Of a stretch of 64,000 nt of DNA, positions 6,948 to 16,026 are shown piece by piece. The position numbers and the translations under genes are program-made. The DNA comes from Flavobacterium sp. Root901 (lineage in GTDB: Bacteria > Bacteroidota > Bacteroidia > Flavobacteriales > Flavobacteriaceae): positions 757,955-821,954 of the forward strand of contig NZ_LMJB01000001.1 in NCBI RefSeq assembly GCF_001429765.1, written 5' to 3'. Position 1 is the first letter of the stretch. Each line of letters begins with the position of its first letter. The notes beneath the pieces are model-generated. The model was not told the origin of the DNA and did no database searches. It worked only from the letters and a program-made list of their open reading frames with translations.

Positions 6948-8888
6948 TTATTTTTTCTTATTCCTAAGCTTATATTTACTTTCCTTATACAAATTACCTG
7001 CAGTTATAACATGTGCCAAGGCATCTTTTGCTAATTCTTCATTTAATTTAACCGGAATTAAAGTTGTATCGTTTTTGATTTCGAATTGAAGCGGTTTCAA
7101 ATTCGGCTGCATAATCACAACCTGATTTTCAACTCTAAATGCATTGATATCATTAAACTGCATAATCGATCTTCCCTGAACTTTTGGATCTAATTTATTT
7201 AAATTACGACCCACCATTGGTGTTTCAAACGGAATTCCTAAATAACCTAACAAAGTTGGCGGAATATCAATTTGGCTTGCCAGTCTGTCGTAAACGGCAC
7301 CTTTTTGAACTCCAGGACCCATAATAAATGCCGGAATATGGAATTTATTTATCGGCACTAAATTCTTTCCGTATGTTCTTGTATTATGATCGGCAATTAC
7401 GATAAAAATAGTGTTTTTAAAGTACGGTTCTTTTTTAGCCATTTCGAAGAATTTTCCAATTGAGAAATCGGCATATTTCATGGCATTGTTTACTGTTGCC
7501 GGTTTTTTATCGTAAGGTTTTATTCTTCCTGCCGGATATTCAAACGGTTCGTGATTTGAAGTCGAGAACATTAAAGAAAAGAATGGTTTATCACCTTTTG
7601 ATTTAAAATAATTATTGGCCTTAGTCACCAAATCTTCATCAGAATAACCCCAGGTTCCTTTAAAAGCATATTTATTTCCGTCTGATTCAAAATCTTCCTG
7701 ATCTATAATATCCTGAAAACCATTTCCGTTAAAAAATGAAGCCATATTATCAAAATTGGCCATTCCTCCGTAAATAAAACTTGTATCGTAACCCTTTTGT
7801 TTTAAAGCATCAGCAAGAGTAAAAAATCCTTGCTGTGAGTTTCCGAGTTTAACAACGCTTTCTGATGGCGAAGGTAAAAATCCTGTTACAACCGCTTCAA
7901 TTCCTCGAACACTTCTGGTTCCGGTGCAATATAAATTGGTAAACAATAATCCTTCTTTTGATAATTTATCAAATTCCGGTGTCAGTGGTTTTCCACCTAA
8001 TATTCCAACGTATTCAGCACCCAAACTTTCTTGTAGAAAAATGACCAGATTGTATGGTTTTTTCGTCACAGAATCCGGCTGCTGCACATGAAGAAACGGA
8101 ATTTCAGGATCTGTAAAATCATTTGGACCGGCAATCATATATTTTTTTACACGAGCAATCGCCTCCGCTTCTTCCATTTTACCGTACATTTTTGTATTTC
8201 CCTCGTTCTTAATAGAATAAGCAGCAAAAGCAACGGTATAAAATGAATTTAATCCTAACGTATTCGTTAATTGATCCGTTGAGAAAACGGCATTACTAGC
8301 ATTGATTGGACGTTTTGAAGTAAGACTGGAACGTGCTCCAAAAAACAATAAAAAAGCTACTAACGGAAACACCATTAATTTGAATTTATATTGAGTGCTG
8401 GTGGTATGAAAATATTTTTTTCCTTTTTTGAAGGCAAAATAAAGCACAACTCCCAAAATTAAAAAAGTCACGATGATAGAAGTGAGATAACTTTTTAAAA
8501 GCATTCCCACAACTTCTTTTGGATAAATTAGATAATCCAGGAAAATCTTATTTGGACGCGTATCGTATTGTTTAACAAAATCCGGTGAAGCCAATTCTAC
8601 AAAAAGAATAAGAAACAGGAACAAAAAACTGTAAATTATCAAAAACCTATTGGTGAATTTAAGCCATTTATTTGGAAGAAAAGTGATTAAAACTGCAGGA
8701 AGAAAAGACAAATAACATAATAAAATCAAATCCATTCGAAGGCCGATTGGAAAAATATACCAGAAATTTGGCGTCTGCTCTACTCTTTCTTTAAAAAGAA
8801 AAAACAAAAAGATTCGGCTTAAAGTAGTGATAAGTAAGCCGATTAATATAAAATTGAAAACAGGTTTTAAAAAACTTAATTTTTTCAT
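6948..8888 (-). CDS. LTA synthase family membrane sulfatase/phosphotransferase
   Basis: A 646-residue protein with an N-terminal membrane part of five helices (to about residue 185) and a C-terminal alkaline-phosphatase/sulfatase-superfamily domain facing the periplasm (about 278-580). Metal-site features seen: Glu287 in LVIFLQES, the nucleophile loop TGTRSVRGIEAV (322-333), and ADHN in IFIVIADHN. In relatives the nucleophile in this loop is Thr; here it may be Thr322, Thr324 or Ser326. The family moves phosphoglycerol or phosphoethanolamine groups onto envelope glycans or lipids; without Gram-positive teichoic acids the acceptor in this organism is unknown. The gene below it at 8942 is probably co-transcribed. 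Confidence 0.87.
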   Translation of the reverse strand: MKKLSFLKPVFNFILIGLLITTLSRIFLFFLFKERVEQTPNFWYIFPIGLRMDLILLCYLSFLPAVLITFLPNKWLKFTNRFLIIYSFLFLFLILFVELASPDFVKQYDTRPNKIFLDYLIYPKEVVGMLLKSYLTSIIVTFLILGVVLYFAFKKGKKYFHTTSTQYKFKLMVFPLVAFLLFFGARSSLTSKRPINASNAVFSTDQLTNTLGLNSFYTVAFAAYSIKNEGNTKMYGKMEEAEAIARVKKYMIAGPNDFTDPEIPFLHVQQPDSVTKKPYNLVIFLQESLGAEYVGILGGKPLTPEFDKLSKEGLLFTNLYCTGTRSVRGIEAVVTGFLPSPSESVVKLGNSQQGFFTLADALKQKGYDTSFIYGGMANFDNMASFFNGNGFQDIIDQEDFESDGNKYAFKGTWGYSDEDLVTKANNYFKSKGDKPFFSLMFSTSNHEPFEYPAGRIKPYDKKPATVNNAMKYADFSIGKFFEMAKKEPYFKNTIFIVIADHNTRTYGKNLVPINKFHIPAFIMGPGVQKGAVYDRLASQIDIPPTLLGYLGIPFETPMVGRNLNKLDPKVQGRSIMQFNDINAFRVENQVVIMQPNLKPLQFEIKNDTTLIPVKLNEELAKDALAHVITAGNLYKESKYKLRNKKK

Positions 8889-8941
8889 TGAATGATGAAC
8901 ATATATTTTGCAAAATGCCGATTAAAACTTGTCAGTACCTT

Positions 8942-9169
8942 TTATTCTTCGTAGCGATTTATTTCCCTATCGTAAAAATCATTTGCTTTTTCGATCAAAC
9001 CTTCCATTTCAGCATTTAATTCTGCTTCGTCAAGATCTTCGGCTTCTTCCAGAAATTCAACCTCATCATCTTTTAGATTAATTATAAATCGTGGGTAATC
9101 AAGGTGAATGATAAAAATATCATCTGGAAAATCAGTATTGTCTCCAAGTAAAAATTTAGGTAATTCCAT
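8942..9169 (-). CDS. Small acidic conserved protein, unknown function
   Basis: A 75-residue, strongly acidic protein (many Glu and Asp in LKDDEVEFLEEAEDLDEA and after). The N-terminal half reads like two or three beta strands (IFIIHLDYPRFIINL) and the C-terminal third like a helix. No signal peptide, so cytosolic. It precedes the LTA-synthase-like gene in the same direction with 53 bases between, suggesting one transcript. I do not recognise a named domain. Reality as a gene is supported by ATG start, strand context and protein-like composition. Confidence 0.6.
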   Translation of the reverse strand: MELPKFLLGDNTDFPDDIFIIHLDYPRFIINLKDDEVEFLEEAEDLDEAELNAEMEGLIEKANDFYDREINRYEE

Positions 9170-9221
9170 TTTATTTAAATTTATTTTTTAAGATTTATAG
9201 TTGTAAGTGTTGCCGTTGTTT

Positions 9222-9281
9222 TACAGATTAGAGGATTTATTCTAAGAATATTAAATTTGAAATCTGTGAAATCTGCGGTTT
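9222..9281. repeat. ACAGATT/AATCTGT inverted repeat
   Basis: ACAGATTAGAGGATTT faces GAAATCTGTGAAATCTGCGG across about 25 bases, downstream of the MATE gene's neighbour. A similar pair (GCCACAGATTAAAGG facing TTTTTAATCTGCAGC) lies at 41246-41308, and a lone arm TTTTTAATCTGTGG near 34926. Confidence 0.6.
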
Positions 9282-9299
9282 AAAAATATTTTTTCAAAT

Positions 9300-10709
9300 T
9301 TAGTTATTTGAAAATGAATTTGAGATTAATTTCTTCGTTAAGTAATGAAAGCGTAAGTACAGGAAAACTGCTGCTGTTGTCAATCCTGCCAAAAGTCCAA
9401 TCCATACTCCCTGTGCTTTCCATTCGGTAAATTCTCCCAAATAATATGAAATCGGAAAACCAACAATCCAATAGGCAACAAAAGTAATATACATTGGAAT
9501 TTTAACATCCTGCAAACCGCGTAAAGCGCCAAGAACTACCACCTGAATTCCATCTGAAATCTGGAAAATAGCGGCAATCAATAATAATTTTGAGGCTATT
9601 TCAATTACTTCTGTATTATCCAGAAGCTGGCCTCCATTTTCCATATTTAAAAAGATATGAGGAAAAAAATCATGGAAAACCACAAACAGAAATGCAAAAA
9701 ATGTTTCGATAACAATAGCCAGTAAAAATATGGAACGAGCCACAACTATAAGTTTTTTAAAATCCTGTAATCCTCTTTGATTACTTACCCTGATCATCGA
9801 TGTTACACTTAATCCCATAGCAAACATAAAAGTAAGCGAAGATAAACTCAACGCAATTTGATTGGCTGCCTGGCTGGTTTTACCAATATTTCCGCAAAGC
9901 CAGATCGAAGCTGTAAACAAAACAACTTCAAAAAGCATCTGCATTGCTGATGGAAAACCTAAGCTTATTATCTTTTTTAAAGTGGCACTTTTAATTTCGC
10001 TGAAGCTGAAATCTTTAAAAAAGTGTTTTAAATCATTTCTTCGCGACAGCATAATATGCATAAATGTTACTAAAAATATTCTAGAAATTACCGTACCAAG
10101 TGCCGCACCAATAATTCCCATTTTAGGAAAAAACCATATTCCGTAAATCAATACATAATTGATACCTACGTGAAGTACATTGGCCATAATCATGGCGTAC
10201 ATAGAATATTTTGTCAGAGACTTTCCGTCGGCAAATTGTTTATATCCCTGATACATTACTAACGGAATCAATGAAAAAGCTACCCAGTCTAAATATGGTT
10301 TTGCCAATACAATTACTTCTTTTGGCTGTTCCAGCAATTCCATTAATGGTTTTGCCAGCACAATAACGCCAAAAAGCATCAACCCGATAATAGCACATAA
10401 AAATAAACCGTGGTGAAATGCAGAACGAATTTTGCCATCGTTTTTTTCTGCATCACCTTCGGCAACAATAGGCGTAATAGCGGTCGAAAAACCAATTCCC
10501 AATGACATGGCTATAAAAATCATACTGTTTCCAAGTGAAACTGCAGCCAGCTCCGTACTTCCCAGTTTTCCAACCATAATATTATCGACAATACCAATTA
10601 AAGTATGCCCTACCATACCTAATATTATAGGATATGCTAATCTGAAATTATATGAAAACTCTTTGGTGTACTGTTTTAGATTCACTTTTGCTATTTTTTT
10701 TGTCGACAA
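9300..10709 (-). CDS. MATE family multidrug/Na+ efflux transporter
   Basis: A 469-residue inner-membrane exporter with twelve predicted helices, the standard MATE length. The two homologous halves can be seen in the repeated segment pattern YPIILGMVGHTLIGIVDNIM near the N-terminus and LGFPSAMQMLFEVVLF at about residue 250, both the characteristic first helix of each half. The VDNIMVGKLG motif is typical of the NorM/DinF side of the family. These pumps export cationic compounds in exchange for Na+ or H+. It is divergent from the outer-membrane barrel gene at 10877. Substrate is unknown. Confidence 0.93.
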   Translation of the reverse strand: MSTKKIAKVNLKQYTKEFSYNFRLAYPIILGMVGHTLIGIVDNIMVGKLGSTELAAVSLGNSMIFIAMSLGIGFSTAITPIVAEGDAEKNDGKIRSAFHHGLFLCAIIGLMLFGVIVLAKPLMELLEQPKEVIVLAKPYLDWVAFSLIPLVMYQGYKQFADGKSLTKYSMYAMIMANVLHVGINYVLIYGIWFFPKMGIIGAALGTVISRIFLVTFMHIMLSRRNDLKHFFKDFSFSEIKSATLKKIISLGFPSAMQMLFEVVLFTASIWLCGNIGKTSQAANQIALSLSSLTFMFAMGLSVTSMIRVSNQRGLQDFKKLIVVARSIFLLAIVIETFFAFLFVVFHDFFPHIFLNMENGGQLLDNTEVIEIASKLLLIAAIFQISDGIQVVVLGALRGLQDVKIPMYITFVAYWIVGFPISYYLGEFTEWKAQGVWIGLLAGLTTAAVFLYLRFHYLTKKLISNSFSNN

Positions 10710-10876
10710 AGATAGTCAGAAGCTTCGAATTCTGTCCTATTAATAAAAACATACACTGTTTTTAAGTGTAAAATCAGTATACCATAATATTATATAAAGA
10801 TTTTTAAAAATTATATAACAAGCTCAAAAGACCTCTATTTTACTTTTACATTATTAATAATTCAAAAATATTTGCC

Positions 10877-11395
10877 ATGAGAAAATTACAGTTTATATGC
10901 CTTGCAGCTTTTGCTTTTTTATACTCCAACACAACTTTTGCACAAGATACAGCCGCAACAAATTACGATCAGGGATTTAGATTAGGTTTTGGTTTAAACG
11001 GAGGAATCCCGACAGACAACGACTATGACTGGTCACTTGGTGGAGACGTTCGTTTACAATATGATTTGTCAAAAAGAACTTCATTAACATTAACTACAGG
11101 TTTTACTAACTTGTTTTTAGGAAAAGATGAATTAGGAAATGACGTAAAAGATTTAGGATTTATTCCTGCAAAAGCTGGTTTTAAAGCTTTTATCTGGGAA
11201 GACCAATTTTACGTTTTAGGTGAAGTAGGTGCCGGTTTTGCCGTTACAAATGGTTATGACGACACTACTTTTTTATGGTCACCAGGAATTGGTTACGCTA
11301 ACAAATACATTGATATCAGTCTCCGTTATGAGGACTATCAAAAATTCAAAACCAATCAAGTGGCGTTTCGTTTAGCGTATGGTTTTGATCTATAA
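10877..11395 (+). CDS. Small outer-membrane beta-barrel protein
   Basis: A 172-residue secreted protein. A signal peptide of about 22 residues ends in TTFAQD. The mature protein alternates polar and hydrophobic residues in short strands with many glycines and aromatic residues and finishes ...AFRLAYGFDL, i.e. the aromatic-rich last strand expected of an outer-membrane barrel, probably eight strands by length. This fits OmpW/OprF-like porin-fold proteins of the Bacteroidota, with no enzymatic motif. A strong terminator follows, so it is monocistronic. Function unknown; structural or passive-channel roles are both possible. Confidence 0.78.
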   Translation: MRKLQFICLAAFAFLYSNTTFAQDTAATNYDQGFRLGFGLNGGIPTDNDYDWSLGGDVRLQYDLSKRTSLTLTTGFTNLFLGKDELGNDVKDLGFIPAKAGFKAFIWEDQFYVLGEVGAGFAVTNGYDDTTFLWSPGIGYANKYIDISLRYEDYQKFKTNQVAFRLAYGFDL

Positions 11396-11432
11396 AAAGA
11401 AAGGTTTATTTTATTTTTTTGTTTTTGGTAAC

Positions 11433-11467
11433 AAACCCCGGAAGTTTTCATAGTCTTCCGGGTTTTG
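11433..11467 (+). terminator. Rho-independent terminator after the beta-barrel gene
   Basis: AAACCCCGGAAG (11433-11444) pairs with CTTCCGGGTTTT (11455-11466) around a 10-base loop, followed by T-rich sequence; it lies 38 bases past the stop at 11395. Confidence 0.88.
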
Positions 11468-11540
11468 TATTTTATAGAAATTCTTATTTTGAAGCTTTTT
11501 GATTGAGAAAAATTTATCAGGTCTTGATATAGAATTTTGT

Positions 11541-11557
11541 CAAAGTTTAAAACTTTG
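11541..11557. repeat. CAAAGTTT palindrome
   Basis: CAAAGTTTAAAACTTTG is an 8-base inverted repeat about one central base, just past the stop of the peroxidase gene. A longer version (15-base arms) is at 18670-18702. Confidence 0.6.
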
Positions 11558-11580
11558 AAGATGGCATCAGAATAATCTAA

Positions 11581-13359
11581 TCAGCTCTTTTTCAAAAACT
11601 TTTTATCCGTTAAAGTTTTCATGAAGGCAATTAATTGTTTTTTTTCTTTAACAGTTAAATTCAGCTTATCTTCCGGAAGTGTTTGGTTTGGAAGATCAAA
11701 TCCTAAACCTAATCCTCCGCCCTGATCATAAAAATCTATCACTTCTTCCAGCGTTTTATAAACACCATTATGCATATAAGGAGCGGTAAGTTCAATATTT
11801 CGTATCGTTGGTGTTTTAAAAGAATGTTTATGAATGGCGGCCTGCGTAATGACAAACTTTCCTAAATCGCCGTCCAGCTTTTTGTTTTTATCCGGAACAC
11901 CCAAAATTTCACTTTCAGATTTGTCAAAATTGGGCGGTACAGTTCCGTTTGTTAACGGAATAAAATGACAGGTGGCACATTTGGCTTTTCCGGCAAATAA
12001 ATTAAAACCTGCTTTTTCATCTGCAGCAAAAGAGGTTTTATTCTGCATATAATGATCAAATTTAGCATCATAATGACTCAAAGACCTAATGTAAGACCCT
12101 AAAGCATTTTTGATTGTAAATTCATTTATTTCTCCTTTCGCGAAAGCTGTTTTAAAATCTTTTACATATTGTGCTTTTTTTTGAATAGCTAATGCTGATT
12201 TCTCTAAAGATCCGTGCATTTCGTTTTCATTCTTAATTACAGCAATCGCCTGATCTTCGAGATAACTAACCCGGGAATCTGCAAAAAACACACGTTGAAA
12301 TGCAATATTGGCCAATGTAGGCGTATTACGCTGAATCATGGATTTTCCGTCTAATGAAACTGCTTTTTCAAGTCCGTCTGTAAAAGCTTTCTCAGCATGG
12401 TGGCAGGAAGCGCAGGAACGCGTATTGTTTCCCGATAAAATGGGATCATTGAATAATTTCTTTCCTAAAGCTATTTTCTCCGGTGTTGTTTTGTAATCGG
12501 GGAAACCCGAGAATGCATCGGGATCAAAAGCATCTTTATCAAACAAGGTCTGCGAAGTAACTTTTAAGCCTTTTTGTTCTTTCATTAACGGAATTCCTAA
12601 TTCTGCCTGCGTTTTAAAAAGTCCTTTACTTAAAGGGTTTAAAATTTCTTTAATAAAATAAGCCCTGTCAAATGCATTAAAATTGTTGTTTGACTGTAAA
12701 TACTTTTTCCCCTTTTCTAAAATTCCCAGTACTTGAGGAGCACTTGAAATTTCCTTATTCTCCAGATAAACCCGATAATATTTTTCGATTGTTTCCAGCG
12801 ATATTGAAGCTTCGGGAAGAGAGTTTAACACAACCGGCGAATCGAATCCTGTAATTCCTAAAGTAATTATTCTGTAAACTTCTAACCGCATTGCATCAAA
12901 AACATGGGCATCGGTCAGTTCATTTGAATTAGCAACTTTTTCTAACCGAATTAAATTTGCGGATAAAACACCTATTTCCTGAAGCAGTTCTTTTTTATTT
13001 TTTTTGTCGTATTTCGGAAAAACTAATTCTTCAATAACCTGAAATCCTTCGGGATTAACTGTTATATTATCATTTTCTTCAAATTCAGGTATTGCTGGTC
13101 CGTTGATCGATTTTGAAACGGCCGGCGAATAATACTCGCTTAATAATTCCACTTTTTTATACCCCTGATGTGCTTCCAGAAACTGTTCTTGAATTTGTGC
13201 TTCCGCAGAATCAGATTCAACGGATTGCTTTAGTTGTGCAGCTTTTTCGATTAACAAACGAATGTCTTCCTGAAACAATTTATTTATTTCCTGATGTTTG
13301 TCTTTTTTCTGACAAGCGGCAAATGCGACCAAGAATAGTAAACAATATATTTTTTTCAT
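11581..13359 (-). CDS. Di-haem cytochrome c peroxidase with N-terminal imelysin-like domain (lipoprotein)
   Basis: From ATG 13359 the protein has 592 residues; an in-frame upstream ATG would spoil the signal. A lipobox (LVAFAAC) anchors it to the membrane. Residues about 25-240 are helical and contain NPEGFQVIEELVF, reminiscent of the GxHxxE motif of imelysin-like iron-binding proteins, with Gln in place of His. The second half (from about 270) is a MauG/CcpA-type peroxidase with two haem c sites, CASCH at 316-320 and CATCH at 461-465. It would reduce hydrogen peroxide with electrons from periplasmic cytochromes. The fusion hints at a link to iron or copper handling (inference). The next upstream gene is the PhoX-like protein, 92 bases away. 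Confidence 0.88.
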   Translation of the reverse strand: MKKIYCLLFLVAFAACQKKDKHQEINKLFQEDIRLLIEKAAQLKQSVESDSAEAQIQEQFLEAHQGYKKVELLSEYYSPAVSKSINGPAIPEFEENDNITVNPEGFQVIEELVFPKYDKKNKKELLQEIGVLSANLIRLEKVANSNELTDAHVFDAMRLEVYRIITLGITGFDSPVVLNSLPEASISLETIEKYYRVYLENKEISSAPQVLGILEKGKKYLQSNNNFNAFDRAYFIKEILNPLSKGLFKTQAELGIPLMKEQKGLKVTSQTLFDKDAFDPDAFSGFPDYKTTPEKIALGKKLFNDPILSGNNTRSCASCHHAEKAFTDGLEKAVSLDGKSMIQRNTPTLANIAFQRVFFADSRVSYLEDQAIAVIKNENEMHGSLEKSALAIQKKAQYVKDFKTAFAKGEINEFTIKNALGSYIRSLSHYDAKFDHYMQNKTSFAADEKAGFNLFAGKAKCATCHFIPLTNGTVPPNFDKSESEILGVPDKNKKLDGDLGKFVITQAAIHKHSFKTPTIRNIELTAPYMHNGVYKTLEEVIDFYDQGGGLGLGFDLPNQTLPEDKLNLTVKEKKQLIAFMKTLTDKKFLKKS

Positions 13360-13451
13360 AATGTAATCACAGATTAAGAAGAATACCAAAAAACAGAAAC
13401 CACTACCTCAAAATAGAAATAGTGGAAAACTGTTTAATTATAACTTAAAAT

Positions 13452-14906
13452 TTATCTTGCTAAACCTTTAAGTACTACAATCTGACTTGCTTGCTTTTCG
13501 TTAGGACGATTTTCTCCTCCGTCTGGTTTTTTATATTTTTCATCAGTCCATGAATGAGGCTGTATGCTTAACATAAAAGTATCCGGAATTCCTAATTGTT
13601 CAGATACATCGATTAAAGCTCCGTATTCCCAGGCGCCAAATTTAGATGTTCCGCCAACATTGTATTTTGCCGCATCTGAAGCAGTACGACGGTGATCTAA
13701 TTCTAATACAACTTTTAAATCTTTTGCAGCAATATTATATTGATAGATATAAGCATCATGAGTTTCATCTCCGTATCCGTTAGCATCTTCCTGAACGTAA
13801 ACATAGTTTTTAGTCACACAAATGTTATCCGGATTTTGGAATTTACCTGCAATTCCGGAACGGTTATCTCCGTCAAGAACGACTTCTAAAGTTCCTTTTA
13901 AAGGATCGGCAGCATCAAGATTTAATCTGTAAACTCTTCCGTATTTAGTTCTTGAACCGTCAGCATTTGTTCCTGTAAGATCTTGTCCGGTTACGTTAAA
14001 ATACAATTCACGATCTGCAGCCTCACCGCCTTTGCGATAATCCAAATCTTCTACACGACCAAACTTAATAGCTTTTAAAGTATTTACAGCAGCATTAATC
14101 TGAGCACCGGTAAGTGTTTTATGATTTTCAATTTTCACGAAAGAAACAGGATAGCTTTTACTCACTTCCATATCTTTTTCTCTTTGGTTATCGTCGTTTC
14201 TTTTTAGCATATACAAAGAACCATTGGTTAAATCACCTACCGTATTTGATACATACATAAAAACCTGACCTCCGTAAGTTCCAGAATCATCGTCACCAAT
14301 TACAACAACTGTTTTTCCTTTGTAAGCAGAAGTACGCAATGGCAAAGCATTCTCTGCACTTAAGCGCCCGAAACCGGCTAATTCTTTAGATACAGATGCT
14401 GAACCTACATCTCCATAAGGATCTAAAGCATGTGTACGGGATTCTTCTCCAGATTCTCCACAAGTCAAATAAACCGGTCCAAAACCGTGTTCTGCTTGTG
14501 TAGCCATAGTTGCTCCGCACAACCTCCAGGTTCCACCGCTGGAATTTAATAAATATTCTCCCTTTGTAGGTTTGAATGTTTTGTCAAGAGTAATTCTTGA
14601 AACAGAAAAATTGTCTTCATTGTTTACCAAAAAAGTAAAAGTTCCGTCTGTGTTTTTTAATAAACCGGAACCATCTGCAGAACCTCCAAAAATATATTTT
14701 GGACTATCCGGAAAAACGTCATCTGAACTAAAAAGAGAATAAATCTTCAGATTTTCAAAACCTGATTGTGCCTTAATTAAACTTGGCGTTACAGACTGAT
14801 CTTTTAACACAACACTTGTTGTTTCTGTGTCGTCTTTAGAATCGTTGTTATTACAGGATATAACAACAGATCCTAAAATAAGCAGAGGTAAAATAATTCG
14901 TTTCAT
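13452..14906 (-). CDS. PhoX-like (DUF839) secreted protein, putative alkaline phosphatase, lipoprotein
   Basis: A 484-residue lipoprotein (MKRIILPLLILGSVVISC, lipobox Cys). The mature part is a beta-propeller-like chain with segments like those of PhoX: a Trp/Cys-rich loop (GGTWRLCGAT... and YLTCGESGEES), a KFGRVEDLDY stretch and FQNPDNICVTKNYVYVQED, similar to the conserved PDN motif of the family. PhoX enzymes are Ca2+/Fe3+-dependent phosphatases of the periplasm. Family membership is likely but not certain; catalytic residues cannot be verified by eye. It sits between the peroxidase and PPK2 genes on the same strand, consistent with a phosphate-related neighbourhood. Confidence 0.6.
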   Translation of the reverse strand: MKRIILPLLILGSVVISCNNNDSKDDTETTSVVLKDQSVTPSLIKAQSGFENLKIYSLFSSDDVFPDSPKYIFGGSADGSGLLKNTDGTFTFLVNNEDNFSVSRITLDKTFKPTKGEYLLNSSGGTWRLCGATMATQAEHGFGPVYLTCGESGEESRTHALDPYGDVGSASVSKELAGFGRLSAENALPLRTSAYKGKTVVVIGDDDSGTYGGQVFMYVSNTVGDLTNGSLYMLKRNDDNQREKDMEVSKSYPVSFVKIENHKTLTGAQINAAVNTLKAIKFGRVEDLDYRKGGEAADRELYFNVTGQDLTGTNADGSRTKYGRVYRLNLDAADPLKGTLEVVLDGDNRSGIAGKFQNPDNICVTKNYVYVQEDANGYGDETHDAYIYQYNIAAKDLKVVLELDHRRTASDAAKYNVGGTSKFGAWEYGALIDVSEQLGIPDTFMLSIQPHSWTDEKYKKPDGGENRPNEKQASQIVVLKGLAR

Positions 14907-14981
14907 TTAGCTAAATATTGGTTTTTATTTTTTTACAAAGTAAATCCCTACTCTTTAACTAAAAATGACTTTCATATTATC

Positions 14982-15013
14982 AAAAAAATAAGGCTTTTAT
15001 TTAAAACGCCTTA
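14982..15013 (-). terminator. Rho-independent terminator between ppk2 and the PhoX-like gene
   Basis: On the minus strand TAAGGCGTTTTA pairs with TAAAAGCCTTA and is followed by seven T residues. It is the second hairpin after ppk2 and would insulate the PhoX-like gene. Confidence 0.75.
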
Positions 15014-15083
15014 CAGCACAAAAAAAATTAACATTAATTTAGTAATACGCAATACTGTTAAACTTACAGTAACATAAAACAAA

Positions 15084-15112
15084 AAAAAGAGTCTTACATT
15101 AAGACTCTTTTT
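15084..15112 (-). terminator. Rho-independent terminator overlapping the ppk2 stop codon
   Basis: AAAAAGAGTCTTA (15084-15096) pairs perfectly with TAAGACTCTTTTT (15100-15112). On the minus strand a T-run follows the hairpin. The first arm (minus strand) includes the last codons and most of the stop codon of ppk2 (15099-15101). Confidence 0.85.
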
Positions 15113-15980
15113 CCAGTTGTTGTTTATAATAATCAAAATTATCTTTAATTTCTTTATCCAGTGCCGGAACCTGAATATCAGTATATTGCTTCATTTCTTC
15201 CCAGATAATTTTTGCTGCGATGTAACGTGCCATTTCCTTATCATCTGCCGGAATTACATACCAGGGCGCATGCTCTTTTGAAGTTTCGTTTATGGCTTCT
15301 TCATAATATTTATAATATTCATCCCAATGTTCCCTTTCTTTAAGATCGCCGGGAGAAAATTTCCAATTGTGTTTTCCTTCTTCCAAACGGCGTAATAAGC
15401 GATTCTTTTGCTCGTCTTTACTCAAATGAAGGAAAAACTTCATGACAATTGTTCCGTTTTCGGCAATATGTTTTTCGAAATTATTAATCTGTTCAATTCT
15501 GTTTTTCCAGAATTTAGGCTTAATATCGTCAACCGAATTAATTCCCGGTAAATTTTCCGCCAGAATAAATTCTGGATGCACCCGGGTAACCAAAACATTT
15601 TCGTAATGCGTCCTGTTAAAAATCGCAAACTTTCCTTTTTCCGGCAATGCAATATAATGGCGCCATAAATAATCGTGTTCCAGTTCAGTCGAATTTGGTG
15701 TTTTAAAACTATGAACCACAACGCCGCGCGGATTAAATTCTTTAAAAACTTCCCGAATCAGACTGTCTTTTCCGGAAGTGTCCATTCCCTGAAAGCAGAT
15801 CAAAACCGAATATTTATTGTGTGCATACATTACATCCTGCAAATCACTCAGTTTCGCCTGAACCTTATCCAGCTTTTCTTCCTTTTCATCATTATCTGCA
15901 TCAACATTTAGTAAAGTGGGAAGTTTACTTAACTTAATTTTATCTGTGACTTTAAAATCTTTCGGGTCTATTGATTTCAT
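15099..15980 (-). CDS. ppk2: Polyphosphate kinase 2 family protein (PolyP:nucleotide phosphotransferase)
   Basis: A 293-residue single-domain PPK2. The P-loop reads GMDTSGKDS (residues about 65-73), followed by the lid-region segment RGVVVHSFKTPNSTELEHDY and the Walker B-type FNRTHYENVLVTRVHPE, all hallmarks of the family. PPK2 enzymes transfer phosphate between polyphosphate and nucleoside mono- or diphosphates; class I/III membership cannot be settled by eye. No signal peptide, cytosolic. It is divergent from the gene at 16187 with a long hairpin element between, and upstream of the PhoX-like gene but separated from it by two terminators. Assignment is firm. Confidence 0.92.
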   Translation of the reverse strand: MKSIDPKDFKVTDKIKLSKLPTLLNVDADNDEKEEKLDKVQAKLSDLQDVMYAHNKYSVLICFQGMDTSGKDSLIREVFKEFNPRGVVVHSFKTPNSTELEHDYLWRHYIALPEKGKFAIFNRTHYENVLVTRVHPEFILAENLPGINSVDDIKPKFWKNRIEQINNFEKHIAENGTIVMKFFLHLSKDEQKNRLLRRLEEGKHNWKFSPGDLKEREHWDEYYKYYEEAINETSKEHAPWYVIPADDKEMARYIAAKIIWEEMKQYTDIQVPALDKEIKDNFDYYKQQLEKES

Positions 15981-16026
15981 ATTTTCAAATTTTGTATTAT
16001 AAATATAGTAATTTTACGAAGCAAAT

